Positions 9,026 through 16,951 of a DNA stretch of 64,000 nt are shown here, piece after piece. How positions within the stretch are numbered: the stretch's first letter is position 1; every line of letters starts with the position of its first letter. The position numbers and the translations under genes were made by a program. The notes beneath the pieces are model-generated. The model saw only the letters and a list, made by a program, of their open reading frames with translations. It was not told the DNA's origin and did not search any database. Source of the stretch: Terriglobales bacterium (GTDB lineage Bacteria; Acidobacteriota; Terriglobia; Terriglobales; Acidobacteriaceae); NCBI GenBank assembly GCA_035561515.1, contig DATMXP010000024.1, positions 124,001-188,000 of the forward strand, in the 5' to 3' direction.

Positions 9026-9949
9026 TTACCCCGGTCTTGACCCCGCCGTTTTGCCAAGTTGTTGTTGGGTAAGAACTTTGGGAGGACGGTCTAGAGGCAG
9101 AGGGCGAGAGGCGGCTAGAGAGGCGGGTTCGTTACGTCGTATCCTCGGATAGCTCCGGCGATACAGCAACGGAGTGAGCTTTCCCCTCAACAGCACAGCA
9201 TTCCGCGGTGAAGCCGCACGAGTTTGACGCCAATCGTCGAACCGCGTTTGCGCGTCTTGATCCGCTTGGGGAGAGAATCTCTTGCGGCACTCCTCGGTTG
9301 CCGCTCCGAAGTTGCGCTCCGAACTCGAAGCGTAGACCAACTCGAAATTGCCGAGCGCCCGCAGCAGTGGCTCGACTGTATCGAGATAGCGACGAAACTT
9401 CTTGATCGTGAGCATGCCCTCGTCGGGAAAGAGAAACCGCACTTGCGATTCGTCCGGATGTTCGCGGTCTGCCAGCGAGATGGGAAACACAGCGAGCGGC
9501 GGAAGAAATTTTCCCCGGTGATCGGTGAACAACTGGAGAGGAACCCTTCTGGTCTCGACGAAGAACCGTTTGCGCTCTGCCTCCGACACCAGGAAGCGAT
9601 CCTCCTCCCGGTCAAGAACGTAGTCGAGAGCGATGAGCCGTGCCTGAATAGCAGCGTCACCCTTCCGCCGCCGATTCTGCGATTCCGGGTTGTCGAGGAG
9701 GCCATAGATCGTTTTGGCGCGCAAATGATAGACGCGATAGCCATTGCAGTAGTCGAGAACCTCGACATGCCCGGCAGTTCGCGTCTTCTCGATCAGCTTC
9801 TGGGCAATCGCTCCCGCAACCCGGTCAATAAAGTAATCGTACTGGCGACGGACGAAGTAGCCGGAGTGAGCAGCGACGAGATACAAGAACATCGCTTCGC
9901 GCTCGGTGTAGCCGAGCGATCTGATATCGGCAATGGGATCGATGGTCAT
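9026..9949 (-). CDS. Conjugation-region protein with a winged-helix N terminus
   Basis: 307 residues. The N terminus (YTEREAMFLYLVAAHSGYFVRRQYDYFID, about 14-45) has the helical pattern of a winged-helix DNA-binding domain. The C-terminal 60 residues are basic and Pro-rich. It starts three bases after the stop of the gene above it and appears to be a distant sibling of it. Proteins of the replication-relaxation family have a similar N terminus, so a role in processing element DNA is plausible but unproven. No HUH or tyrosine relaxase motif is obvious. Confidence 0.55.
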   Translation of the reverse strand: MTIDPIADIRSLGYTEREAMFLYLVAAHSGYFVRRQYDYFIDRVAGAIAQKLIEKTRTAGHVEVLDYCNGYRVYHLRAKTIYGLLDNPESQNRRRKGDAAIQARLIALDYVLDREEDRFLVSEAERKRFFVETRRVPLQLFTDHRGKFLPPLAVFPISLADREHPDESQVRFLFPDEGMLTIKKFRRYLDTVEPLLRALGNFELVYASSSERNFGAATEECRKRFSPQADQDAQTRFDDWRQTRAASPRNAVLLRGKLTPLLYRRSYPRIRRNEPASLAASRPLPLDRPPKVLTQQQLGKTAGSRPG

Positions 9950-9952
9950 GAC

Positions 9953-10984
9953 TTACAACTCCAGAATGCGATCGAGCAGGTGATGTTCGTCCTCGATCTT
10001 TGCTGTCAAGGTGGAACGGTCGGAGGCGGATGCGTAGAGCCGGAAGCCCGCCTGCGCCTTGTTGTGCAAATGGCCGGGGCGATAGGCGGCGGTCAGGACC
10101 TCTACATCCGCGTGCCCGCTACGACTTCCCTGGTCAAGGTCGTATTCGATGCGGGCGTCGGGAATCTGAATACCGCCGCCGACAAACGGAAGCTCGAACT
10201 GTTGAGCGACCTGCTGCTTGATTTCGTTCATGTCGCGTTCAGGATCAGCCTTGCGCTCGGCATAGATCGCTTTCTGAATTTGCGCTTTCATCTCGAAGTC
10301 GAGACGGACGCGAAGGTTGGTGCCGCCTGCGTTCTCGATGCGCTCGGACTCTTTCCGATAGGCACGATAGATTTGCGCGTCGTGCTCGACCTCGCGCGGC
10401 TTGACGAGGCCCGAGTAGAGGCGCTGATCTTCCGGCAGGCCCGCGAGTTGGCGAGCCATCCTACGCCCCTCTTCGGTGAGAGTCACGACCTCGATAGGCT
10501 CCACCTTTCCAGCGCGACCGTCGCGGCGAGCATTGACCGATTCGACTTGGACCAGCCCTTGTTGCGTGAGGAATCGAAGATCGCGGGTAAGCCGAGAGTG
10601 CTGTCCGTCGTAGACACTGGCGGCAAGATCTCGGGTCGAGACGACCCGGAAGCGACCGATCTCGCCCAGCGCCGTGATCTCCTCTGGCCGGAGTGACGGA
10701 CCGATCACTGAGACCGGCAAATTGTTGCGCCGTGGGCGGCGCGAGGTTTGGTGATCGTGTGCGACGGCCCGCCGCGCATCCGGTTGCGAGTGTTGCGGGG
10801 AATATTGAGGCGAACCGTCCTTCGTCCTTGTCGGCTCGCGATGGAGGTTCAACTGCCGAACGTGCTCTCGCTGATCGCGAAGTCGGTCGCCGTGCAGCTC
10901 GATCGGCGATGGTTCAAGCGGTGGCGTCTCCGGCGACTCCGGCTGGCGCCGCCGCAGCAGCTCGTGCGGAAGATCGAATCGCAT
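9953..10984 (-). CDS. Replication-relaxation-like winged-helix protein
   Basis: 343 residues. After a charged, Pro-rich N terminus of about 90 residues comes a winged helix (PEEITALGEIGRFRVVSTRDLAASVYDG...LTRDLRFLTQQGLVQVE, about 100-165). This matches the pattern of Replic_Relax proteins. A C-terminal half follows with nuclease-like alternating strands (DARIEYDL...HADVEVLT). ATG 10984 overlaps the stop of the upstream gene; an in-frame GTG lies just before it. It is the best candidate here for a DNA-processing transfer protein, since no standard relaxase is seen. Confidence 0.55.
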   Translation of the reverse strand: MRFDLPHELLRRRQPESPETPPLEPSPIELHGDRLRDQREHVRQLNLHREPTRTKDGSPQYSPQHSQPDARRAVAHDHQTSRRPRRNNLPVSVIGPSLRPEEITALGEIGRFRVVSTRDLAASVYDGQHSRLTRDLRFLTQQGLVQVESVNARRDGRAGKVEPIEVVTLTEEGRRMARQLAGLPEDQRLYSGLVKPREVEHDAQIYRAYRKESERIENAGGTNLRVRLDFEMKAQIQKAIYAERKADPERDMNEIKQQVAQQFELPFVGGGIQIPDARIEYDLDQGSRSGHADVEVLTAAYRPGHLHNKAQAGFRLYASASDRSTLTAKIEDEHHLLDRILEL

Positions 10985-11412
10985 CACCGCTCCTCGCGTT
11001 TGGACAGCGTATCTTCGGCTTCAAACTCGAATGACTCTTGGCCAGGATCACTCTTCGAGACGTTACCTCGCGAGCGTTCGACGGGGACGGATTGGCGAGC
11101 CTGAGGAGATGTAGGTGCTGGCGGGTCTTCCTTCTTGACCTCATCGTCGTAGCGGATATCGGTTCGTTGCCCGTAGATCTTGCTGATCTTGTACTCAGAA
11201 ACATCTCCGAATTCTTCGAGCTTGCGCTGATACTCCGCGCGAGCGGCGCGCACGCGGGCAACGAGATCGTCGTCCCCGTAATACTGTGGCGCTTGGCTTC
11301 GCCGGTGAGGCACCGGCGAGGGAGCGGGGGCCTCGCCGAACTCGATACCTTGGGCCTCTTCGCCCTTTGGCGTTTCGCGTGGTGATTTCCTGGGGGAATC
11401 CTCTACTGCCAT
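10984..11412 (-). CDS. Hypothetical charged, Pro-rich protein
   Basis: 142 residues, largely low complexity (Pro, Glu, Lys, Ser), with one more ordered segment (DLVARVRAARAEYQRKLEEFGDVSEYKISKIYG, about 50-82). ATG 11412 is chosen because AAGGAG lies six bases upstream; a preceding ATG at 11415 is too close to that site. The stop overlaps the next gene's start, so it belongs to the same operon. No family recognised. Confidence 0.55.
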   Translation of the reverse strand: MAVEDSPRKSPRETPKGEEAQGIEFGEAPAPSPVPHRRSQAPQYYGDDDLVARVRAARAEYQRKLEEFGDVSEYKISKIYGQRTDIRYDDEVKKEDPPAPTSPQARQSVPVERSRGNVSKSDPGQESFEFEAEDTLSKREER

Positions 11413-11465
11413 CATGATCTCCTTCTCTCGCCTGTTGGGCGGTTTGTCGTGTGTACGGTTGCCGG

Positions 11466-11759
11466 CTATTCGCTGAATTCCGTTGTGATTTCTTCTGAGA
11501 GTTCGTTGTGCCCACTGTGAATCTCCTGGTCTAGGTGCTTGAGCTTGCGGCCGGTGTCGCGAAGGAAGAACTTGCGTTCGATCCAGATGGCAAGGCCGAG
11601 AATGTTGGCAAACAACAACGCGCAGTACGCACTGATTTCCGGCAGGTAGCTGCGGACGATCAAGCTGCGCCAGGGCGCGAGGAAGCGCAGCTCGCCACTG
11701 AGCCAGACGATCAGCGCAAGAAAGATCAAGGTCGCAATGAAGACGGCATTGGCCAACAT
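11466..11759 (-). CDS. Small two-helix membrane protein
   Basis: 97 residues from ATG 11759, with AAGGAGA five bases upstream. Membrane helices lie at about residues 4-22 and 42-60. They are followed by a charged cytoplasmic tail (ERKFFLRDTGRKLKHLDQEI). The same frame is open far upstream through the ssb gene and its leader, but that extension is an artefact of low stop density in GC-rich DNA. It lies between ssb and the accessory transfer genes. Function unknown. Confidence 0.65.
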   Translation of the reverse strand: MLANAVFIATLIFLALIVWLSGELRFLAPWRSLIVRSYLPEISAYCALLFANILGLAIWIERKFFLRDTGRKLKHLDQEIHSGHNELSEEITTEFSE

Positions 11760-11841
11760 GAGGGTCTCCTTATCAGTGGGGTACTCGATAGTAAAAAAGG
11801 CGGAGAGACCGGAGGTCATTCCGCCTTTTGGACGAAGCCGC

Positions 11842-12222
11842 TCACGCGGCCTCGTCGTCGATCGGATCATGCCCGGAGCGCTCCGGGCGTTGGAGCCTGC
11901 GAACGCTGCTGGCGCGTACCTCCCAGCTGCGGCGCTTGAACGACTTATCGCCGTTGGCCTCGTACTCGGAGCTGCGCAGTTCGCCCTCGACTTCGGCGTA
12001 GTCGCCCTTCTTGAGCTCTTTCGCGAACTCGGCGGGCTTGCCGAAGCAGACGATGCGGTGCCACTCGGTATGGGAGACCCACTCATCGGACTGCTTGTCC
12101 TTGAAGCTGGACTTGGTCGCGAGGGAGAAGACGGTGAGTGAGTTGCCGTTGCTGACGGACTTGGTTTCGGCGTCTTTGCCGACGAAGCCTTTGAGCTGGA
12201 TGGTGTTCTTGTAGAGAGCCAT
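11842..12222 (-). CDS. ssb: Single-stranded DNA-binding protein
   Basis: 126 residues with a full OB fold of SSB type (MALYKNTIQLKGFVGKDAET, VFSLATKSSFKD, EWHRIVCFGKPAEFAKELKKGDYAEVEGELR). The C terminus is acidic (DPIDDEAA) but lacks the usual DDIPF tip, as in many mobile-element SSBs. GGAGGAAAAGATC precedes the ATG. An unusual leader of about 330 bp separates it from virB8 in an otherwise tight operon. It probably protects transferred single strands. Confidence 0.92.
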   Translation of the reverse strand: MALYKNTIQLKGFVGKDAETKSVSNGNSLTVFSLATKSSFKDKQSDEWVSHTEWHRIVCFGKPAEFAKELKKGDYAEVEGELRSSEYEANGDKSFKRRSWEVRASSVRRLQRPERSGHDPIDDEAA

Positions 12223-12556
12223 GATCTTTTCCTCCGTATTGGTTTGGCCCGAATCTCACTCGGGACACCCTTTGCGCGAAGCGTCGCGTAGTGTGCCCTG
12301 CTCCCAAGGGCAAGCGGCGCTTTAGGGGAAGGACCCGCAAGAAATCTCGCCCACAGGGCCGAAAGCCGCGCGTTGGTTAGCGCGGGAGATTTGTTGTGGA
12401 AGGAACCGGAAAAGCAGAGCCGCGCAGTTCCCGCCGGGCGCAGGACAAGCACCGAGCGGGTGACCGAGGGAGTGACAGGACTAAACCTGGAGGAATGGCG
12501 CTCACCGAAAACATTCCAGCCAGGGAAACCGGAAGGGCGAAGAAACCGGGCCATCG
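12223..12556 (-). promoter_or_regulatory. Structured non-coding leader of ssb
   Basis: A 334-bp gap in a tightly packed operon. A 14-base block (plus strand cctgctcccaaggg, 12297-12310) lies 75 bases before the ssb ATG. A hairpin has arms 12338-12348 and 12386-12396 (10 of 11 pairs), and a second block gggcgcagga is at 12436-12445. The same blocks in the same order precede the methyltransferase gene at 20899. I read it as a conserved structured leader. It may hold a promoter active on single strands or a 5' UTR element. No credible coding frame is present. Confidence 0.6.
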
Positions 12557-13240
12557 TCAACTCCCGAACGCCTGATCCTCGCGGCAGTAGCTGATGACAA
12601 GTCCGAGTGGGTTGGACAACAGCATCTGGTTGGGCACCTCGTCGCGGAATCCATAGACGACGTTCGCGGTCCAGCGCTCGCGGCGTTGCTCCCGTTGGTC
12701 GCCGATGGAGTGAAAAACCTTGTCGAATTCGATGCGTGCGCGATAAGGCGACTGCCGCGTATCTTCGAGTACGACGGCCTTGATCTCGATGTCGACATTC
12801 TGCTGGCTGGCGTCGAGCAGGAAGGCGTCGAGCACATTCGTCTTGCGGACCTCGGCCAGCGTGGCAGCCTGCAATTCGTTCGAAAAGAAGTTCAGCGATT
12901 CCGCAAAGTCGCGATGCAGGGTCGCACGATTGCGTCCGTAGTAGAGCTCCGTCCAGCGCGCGAGGTAATACTTGCTGACACGCTCGATAGGGATGGCACG
13001 GAGGTCGTCATAGCGGAGTACCTGCCCGCGCCCGGAGTCGGTAACCGAGATGATCAGAGGCTTAAGCTGTAGGGCCGCCGTTTGCGCCCTATATAGAAGA
13101 TAGAGACAGACGGATGAAACCCCTGCCAAAACCAGAATCGCGATCTTCAGGTAGGTGTTGGTCACGACTGGCTCAGCGTAGAGTTCCAAGAACCTTTGTC
13201 CGGCCGCGCTGATCGGCAACGAATTTGGTGTTTTCGTCAT
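12557..13240 (-). CDS. trbF: VirB8/TrbF-type inner-membrane channel protein
   Basis: 227 residues, with a short cytoplasmic N terminus, one membrane helix (about 30-50) and a periplasmic NTF2-like domain (IERVSKYYLARWTELYYGRN...FFSNELQ). This is the layout of VirB8/TrbF, which nucleates the secretion channel. Seven bases separate it from the virB6 stop. Assignment rests on topology, length and operon position as well as sequence pattern. Confidence 0.82.
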   Translation of the reverse strand: MTKTPNSLPISAAGQRFLELYAEPVVTNTYLKIAILVLAGVSSVCLYLLYRAQTAALQLKPLIISVTDSGRGQVLRYDDLRAIPIERVSKYYLARWTELYYGRNRATLHRDFAESLNFFSNELQAATLAEVRKTNVLDAFLLDASQQNVDIEIKAVVLEDTRQSPYRARIEFDKVFHSIGDQREQRRERWTANVVYGFRDEVPNQMLLSNPLGLVISYCREDQAFGS

Positions 13241-13246
13241 ATTTCT

Positions 13247-14068
13247 TTACCCCAGTGGGTTGACCCAGGAGCCGGCGCGTCCACCGAGAATGGAAGCAGT
13301 TAGCTCCGGAATTTTGATCAACCCGTAAATGCAAACAAATAACGTCACCAGTAGTGCGGGCAGGATGGTGAAGGCATTGGAGAGTGAGAGCGGTCCGATG
13401 ACGGCCAGCATGCCCAGCAGCACCTTTGAGAAGACGAAGATGAAGGCGGAGGCGACGACTTGGTAGAAGCTGAAGCCGAGAAACGCCTTGAACCACCCCC
13501 AGAAGAGCCAGTCCATTTTGGGCACGATGAAGAATGGAATGAAGATCGGCCCCAGCAATACACAAACGGCGGACGCCACATAGCCGTAGGCGATAATGGC
13601 AAACGCCACCGCTTGCATGGCGGCAAGCGCAACCGCCATGACGATGAAGGTCAGCGATTCGTGAAAGCTGAAGATGCCAGGTGGAGAGCCGAGTTGCTCC
13701 TCGGCGTTCACCACGGCGTCGGCAATCTGCTGCATCTGGTCGGATTCGATCAGAGCTGACAGTTGCAGCGTCTCTTGAGTAACCAGATCGCTGAAGCTAT
13801 AGCCGACTCCCGGAATAGGCGTTGAGTAGTAGGTCAGCATACCGAGGCCGAAAGAGATCAACAGAATCAGGTCGGCGAAGTGAGCGAAATTGAATCCGCC
13901 GCCGTGCCCGTGGGCGGCGGAGAGGGCGGCCTTCACGCCAAACCAGACAATCAGGATCAACGCCAGGCCACGAAACAGGTTCAGGCCCATCGCCTGAATG
14001 GCTGTGCTGTGGCTGGTGAGCAATTCACTGATCGCCTGGCCGAGAAATGTGAACGGATTCTGGTTCAT
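13247..14068 (-). CDS. trbL: VirB6/TrbL-type polytopic channel protein
   Basis: 273 residues with five or six membrane helices (for example about 27-48, 65-82, 135-160, 165-185, 190-215, 235-255). A periplasmic loop (about 85-130) carries the conserved-looking TYYSTPIPGVGYSFSDLV. This matches TrbL/VirB6, the inner-membrane pore of the type IV system. Four bases separate it from the virB5-like gene. Confidence 0.85.
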   Translation of the reverse strand: MNQNPFTFLGQAISELLTSHSTAIQAMGLNLFRGLALILIVWFGVKAALSAAHGHGGGFNFAHFADLILLISFGLGMLTYYSTPIPGVGYSFSDLVTQETLQLSALIESDQMQQIADAVVNAEEQLGSPPGIFSFHESLTFIVMAVALAAMQAVAFAIIAYGYVASAVCVLLGPIFIPFFIVPKMDWLFWGWFKAFLGFSFYQVVASAFIFVFSKVLLGMLAVIGPLSLSNAFTILPALLVTLFVCIYGLIKIPELTASILGGRAGSWVNPLG

Positions 14069-14072
14069 CGAA

Positions 14073-14903
14073 TTAGTGTGCGTTCGTGCTCAATGAGATC
14101 GAGCGAATGGCATCGCTCACCCCGCCACTGACATGTTGCATGGTCACGTTGAAGTTCTGCTGGAAATACACAGCTTGATTGATTAGCCGGTTCTGTTCGT
14201 CCATGCGCTGCTTGTCGGCGAGCGCCTGATGCGCGACAGAAGCGGCGAGGATCTGGTTCGTGTCCTGCTGCGAACGGATTTGGAGTAGTGTGGCGGTGTT
14301 GATCTTTCCCAACACAGCCATCTCGGTCTGCTGCGTAGGGTCGGTGGAGAAGGTGTCCGATTCGAGATTGGCCAGCTTTTGAGCGAATGCCTGTGAATTT
14401 GATCGGATTGTACCGAGCGTCGAGAGCGTGCTGGTTAGCGTGCCTTGTCCAATTTCGGAAGTAGCATACTGGTTCTTGATGGCCGCCTGCGTCGGTGCAT
14501 CCTGGGCAGAAAGACTGATCTCTGGATAAGTGTCGGGCTGAATCACCGCGTTTTCGTAGGCGGCAAGCGCGCGACTTGGGCTTCCGAGGTCCAGCGCATC
14601 AATCCATGCCGAAGTGTTGCCGTAGGTGTTTGGCGCGGACAGATTGGTCCATTGCGAGAAGTCTGATTTATAACGCTGATAAAGGTTCTGCGGCATTCGC
14701 GACATCTGGTAGGCGAGGTTGTACGCGTCGATGATCTGGTCGCGCGTCTGAACCGCCGTTGTGTACATGTCTTGAAGCTGCTTGAACTCCTTGACGGCAT
14801 TGGCGTAGTTGGTGGGATCAAAGACAGTCCATTGCGCGTGCGCTGAAGAGGCAAACAGTGCGACGGACAGCAAAACGAGACAGCAAAGCCTTCCTGATTT
14901 CAT
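14073..14903 (-). CDS. trbJ: VirB5/TrbJ-type pilus-associated protein
   Basis: 276 residues with a clear signal peptide (MKSGRLCCLVLLSVALFASSAHAQ). A long helical secreted body follows (VKEFKQLQDMYTTAVQTRDQIIDAYNLAYQM). The C-terminal QQNFNVTMQHVSGG segment is also typical of TrbJ/VirB5 minor pilins. It sits directly upstream of trbL, as in IncP-like systems. Confidence 0.82.
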   Translation of the reverse strand: MKSGRLCCLVLLSVALFASSAHAQWTVFDPTNYANAVKEFKQLQDMYTTAVQTRDQIIDAYNLAYQMSRMPQNLYQRYKSDFSQWTNLSAPNTYGNTSAWIDALDLGSPSRALAAYENAVIQPDTYPEISLSAQDAPTQAAIKNQYATSEIGQGTLTSTLSTLGTIRSNSQAFAQKLANLESDTFSTDPTQQTEMAVLGKINTATLLQIRSQQDTNQILAASVAHQALADKQRMDEQNRLINQAVYFQQNFNVTMQHVSGGVSDAIRSISLSTNAH

Positions 14904-14944
14904 TCAAACCTCCTGTTCATCGGTGATAGTTGTCGGCTCCCGGC

Positions 14945-16186
14945 TCAGATATTGGGAGGAACCGTGTGGTTTTCGTATGCAGGCAGCAGCAAGTCCTGTG
15001 TCAGATAAACCTTGATCCGATGACCTTCACGGATAGTGAGGGTCGGCGGAATGTTGATGAAGCGGTCCAGGACGTGAGCGCTTTCTTGCGAGAGACTCGA
15101 TGCGACACCTTGCCGGTACATATCGGAGCCGCTCTGGTTGTAGCCGCCGTCGGTCGTTGCCTCCGCCGCGCCAGAGATGATGCCGAGCGCAATCGAGGCC
15201 CCGAAGATTTGGGGATAGTGGTTGTTGACCTTGTCCTTCAATCCGGTCTCGCCGACCTGGTCGAGACCGAGGAACTGGTCGAGGTCAACGGAATAGCCGT
15301 CCGGCATCAGCATTCGATGAAATGTGACCGTAAGCCGCTTCTGCCCAAAGCCGGAAACCTTCAGCACCTCGCCGAGAAGGAACGTGCCTTCCGGTATGAG
15401 AATGTGCTGACGGTCCTGGCTGTAAACGGGATTGGTGACCATTACCTTCACCGGCCCGGAGAATTCACCGTCGAGACGGTTGACAAGCGCTGTGTCGATG
15501 GTGGTCCCTTCGAAGAGCACATAAAGCTGGCCATAGGCGGAGTTGACATTCACCTCCGATGTTTTCTGGTTGCTCGATTGTGTCTTCTCGGTCGTGTTGG
15601 TGCCGACAAGTTGTGCCTTTGCGGACGGCGACATGGCCAGTGATTCGTTGCCGACGTCGGAGACCACATCTCGTGATTGTGTAGAGGAAGATTGCTTCAC
15701 GGCATCGCTCATGCCGACAAGGTTGGAGGCGAAGCGCGCCTTGAAGCTCAGTGTTCGCTCGGCATCCGCCATCGGATCGTGCGGAGGCTCAGACTGCCGG
15801 ATATCACTGTTCCGAGCAACGTTTGCTTGTGCGTCACTTCTAGTCGCGACGTTCGTCACTGGAATATCGCTGCTCCGCGATTGTGTTTCCTCGCTTTTTC
15901 TTTGCTGTTCCGTTAGCTCGCGTTGCAGTTCTTCGATGTTGCGCCGGTTCGCCTCCGTCGAAACGGCAGGACCTGCCGCCGAAGGTTTGGTTGCAGGTTT
16001 CGTCTGGTTCTTCGAGAACATCACCGCCATCAGGATCAGCACGGCCAGTCCGACAATGGCGTAAGCCTGACTCTGCTTGGGCAGAACACCTTCAGGCTTC
16101 GGACGTCGGTCGTGCAATTCGGGAATGTCCACCATCTCTTCAGCGGGCGGAACGCGACCGGACTTCTTGTCTTTTTCCTCTGACAT
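14945..16186 (-). CDS. trbI: VirB10/TrbI-type channel scaffold
   Basis: 413 residues with a cytoplasmic Pro-rich N terminus, one membrane helix (about 41-57) and a coiled, Gln/Glu-rich linker (about 75-105). The C-terminal TrbI domain starts near 215 (LYVLFEGTTIDTALVNRLDGEFSGPVKVMV, PEGTFLLGE, FHRMLMPDG). It spans both membranes and couples ATP energy to the outer-membrane core. Thirteen bases separate it from virB9. Confidence 0.92.
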   Translation of the reverse strand: MSEEKDKKSGRVPPAEEMVDIPELHDRRPKPEGVLPKQSQAYAIVGLAVLILMAVMFSKNQTKPATKPSAAGPAVSTEANRRNIEELQRELTEQQRKSEETQSRSSDIPVTNVATRSDAQANVARNSDIRQSEPPHDPMADAERTLSFKARFASNLVGMSDAVKQSSSTQSRDVVSDVGNESLAMSPSAKAQLVGTNTTEKTQSSNQKTSEVNVNSAYGQLYVLFEGTTIDTALVNRLDGEFSGPVKVMVTNPVYSQDRQHILIPEGTFLLGEVLKVSGFGQKRLTVTFHRMLMPDGYSVDLDQFLGLDQVGETGLKDKVNNHYPQIFGASIALGIISGAAEATTDGGYNQSGSDMYRQGVASSLSQESAHVLDRFINIPPTLTIREGHRIKVYLTQDLLLPAYENHTVPPNI

Positions 16187-16198
16187 CGCTCCCTCCTG

Positions 16199-16951
16199 TT
16201 ATTGGTTGACCCGTTCAAAGGCGAGCTTGTGCTTGCCGATGCGGAGATAACCGCGATCCACAACCTTGGAGATGACATACGTTCCATCTCTCAACTGAAA
16301 GTTGATGAGGTTGGGCTTGCCGTCTTTCAGTTCGTAGATCGCAAACTTCTCGGTAGCAGTGGACTTGATGTAGGTGAACTGGCCGTCCTGATAAATGGCA
16401 TCTACGTTGAACGGCTTGTCGTTGCGGTAGCGATAGTCGAACTTGAGTATCCGGATGGGATACTCGGCACGAAACTGCTCAATCGCCTGCGCCGCCTGTG
16501 TTTGTGCCACTTGTGCCTGGGCCTTTGCCGACTCGACTTCCGATGCCGGAACATACTTCGGCAGGCTGTGGACGGCAGCAATGGAGGAAGCATCCGAAGG
16601 CTCAATCACCACCTTCAGGTCGGGTTCGCCAGATTCGACTTCGTCGAGCGTGAACGAATATACGTTGCCCCTGTCGGTGATCAGGTTCAGGTTGGAGCGA
16701 ATGCCTTCTTTCGCGGGATGGAGAAAGCAGTAGTTGCCGCTGGCGTCGATGATCCAGAAGTCCTTGTCGCCGGTGGCGACCTCTAAAATCTTCTCTGTGG
16801 CGGGAAGCTGAATCAGCGTCGTGTAGCGGAGTTTTGCCTTCACGCTGACGATGTCATTGGTGTGGTACTTCACCACACGAGCGGTCGGCTGGGCGAAACC
16901 CAAGGCCGAACCAAACAACAAGCAAATAACGGATAGGAACCTTATTTTCAT
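16199..16951 (-). CDS. trbG: VirB9/TrbG-type outer-membrane core protein
   Basis: 250 residues with a signal peptide ending at GFAQP and the VirB9/CagX fold. The N-terminal strands (YHTNDIVSVKAKLRYTTLIQLPATEKILEVATGDKDFWII) and the C-terminal domain (IRILKFDYRYRNDKPFNVDAIYQDGQFTYIK) are both evident. The start ATG overlaps the virB4 stop as ATGA. No VirB7 lipoprotein gene is visible nearby. Confidence 0.9.
   Translation of the reverse strand: MKIRFLSVICLLFGSALGFAQPTARVVKYHTNDIVSVKAKLRYTTLIQLPATEKILEVATGDKDFWIIDASGNYCFLHPAKEGIRSNLNLITDRGNVYSFTLDEVESGEPDLKVVIEPSDASSIAAVHSLPKYVPASEVESAKAQAQVAQTQAAQAIEQFRAEYPIRILKFDYRYRNDKPFNVDAIYQDGQFTYIKSTATEKFAIYELKDGKPNLINFQLRDGTYVISKVVDRGYLRIGKHKLAFERVNQ

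Noticed and set aside
9224..10696. A 490-residue plus-strand open frame opposite the winged-helix transfer genes
   Set aside because: It mirrors two well-supported minus-strand genes with coupled starts and stops. There is no ribosome site and no family pattern.
11760..12560. A long minus-strand open frame running through ssb and its leader into the small membrane-protein gene
   Set aside because: Its translation over this stretch is low-complexity Ser/Ala/Pro/Arg typical of a GC-rich shadow frame. Only the last 97 residues have a ribosome site and membrane helices.
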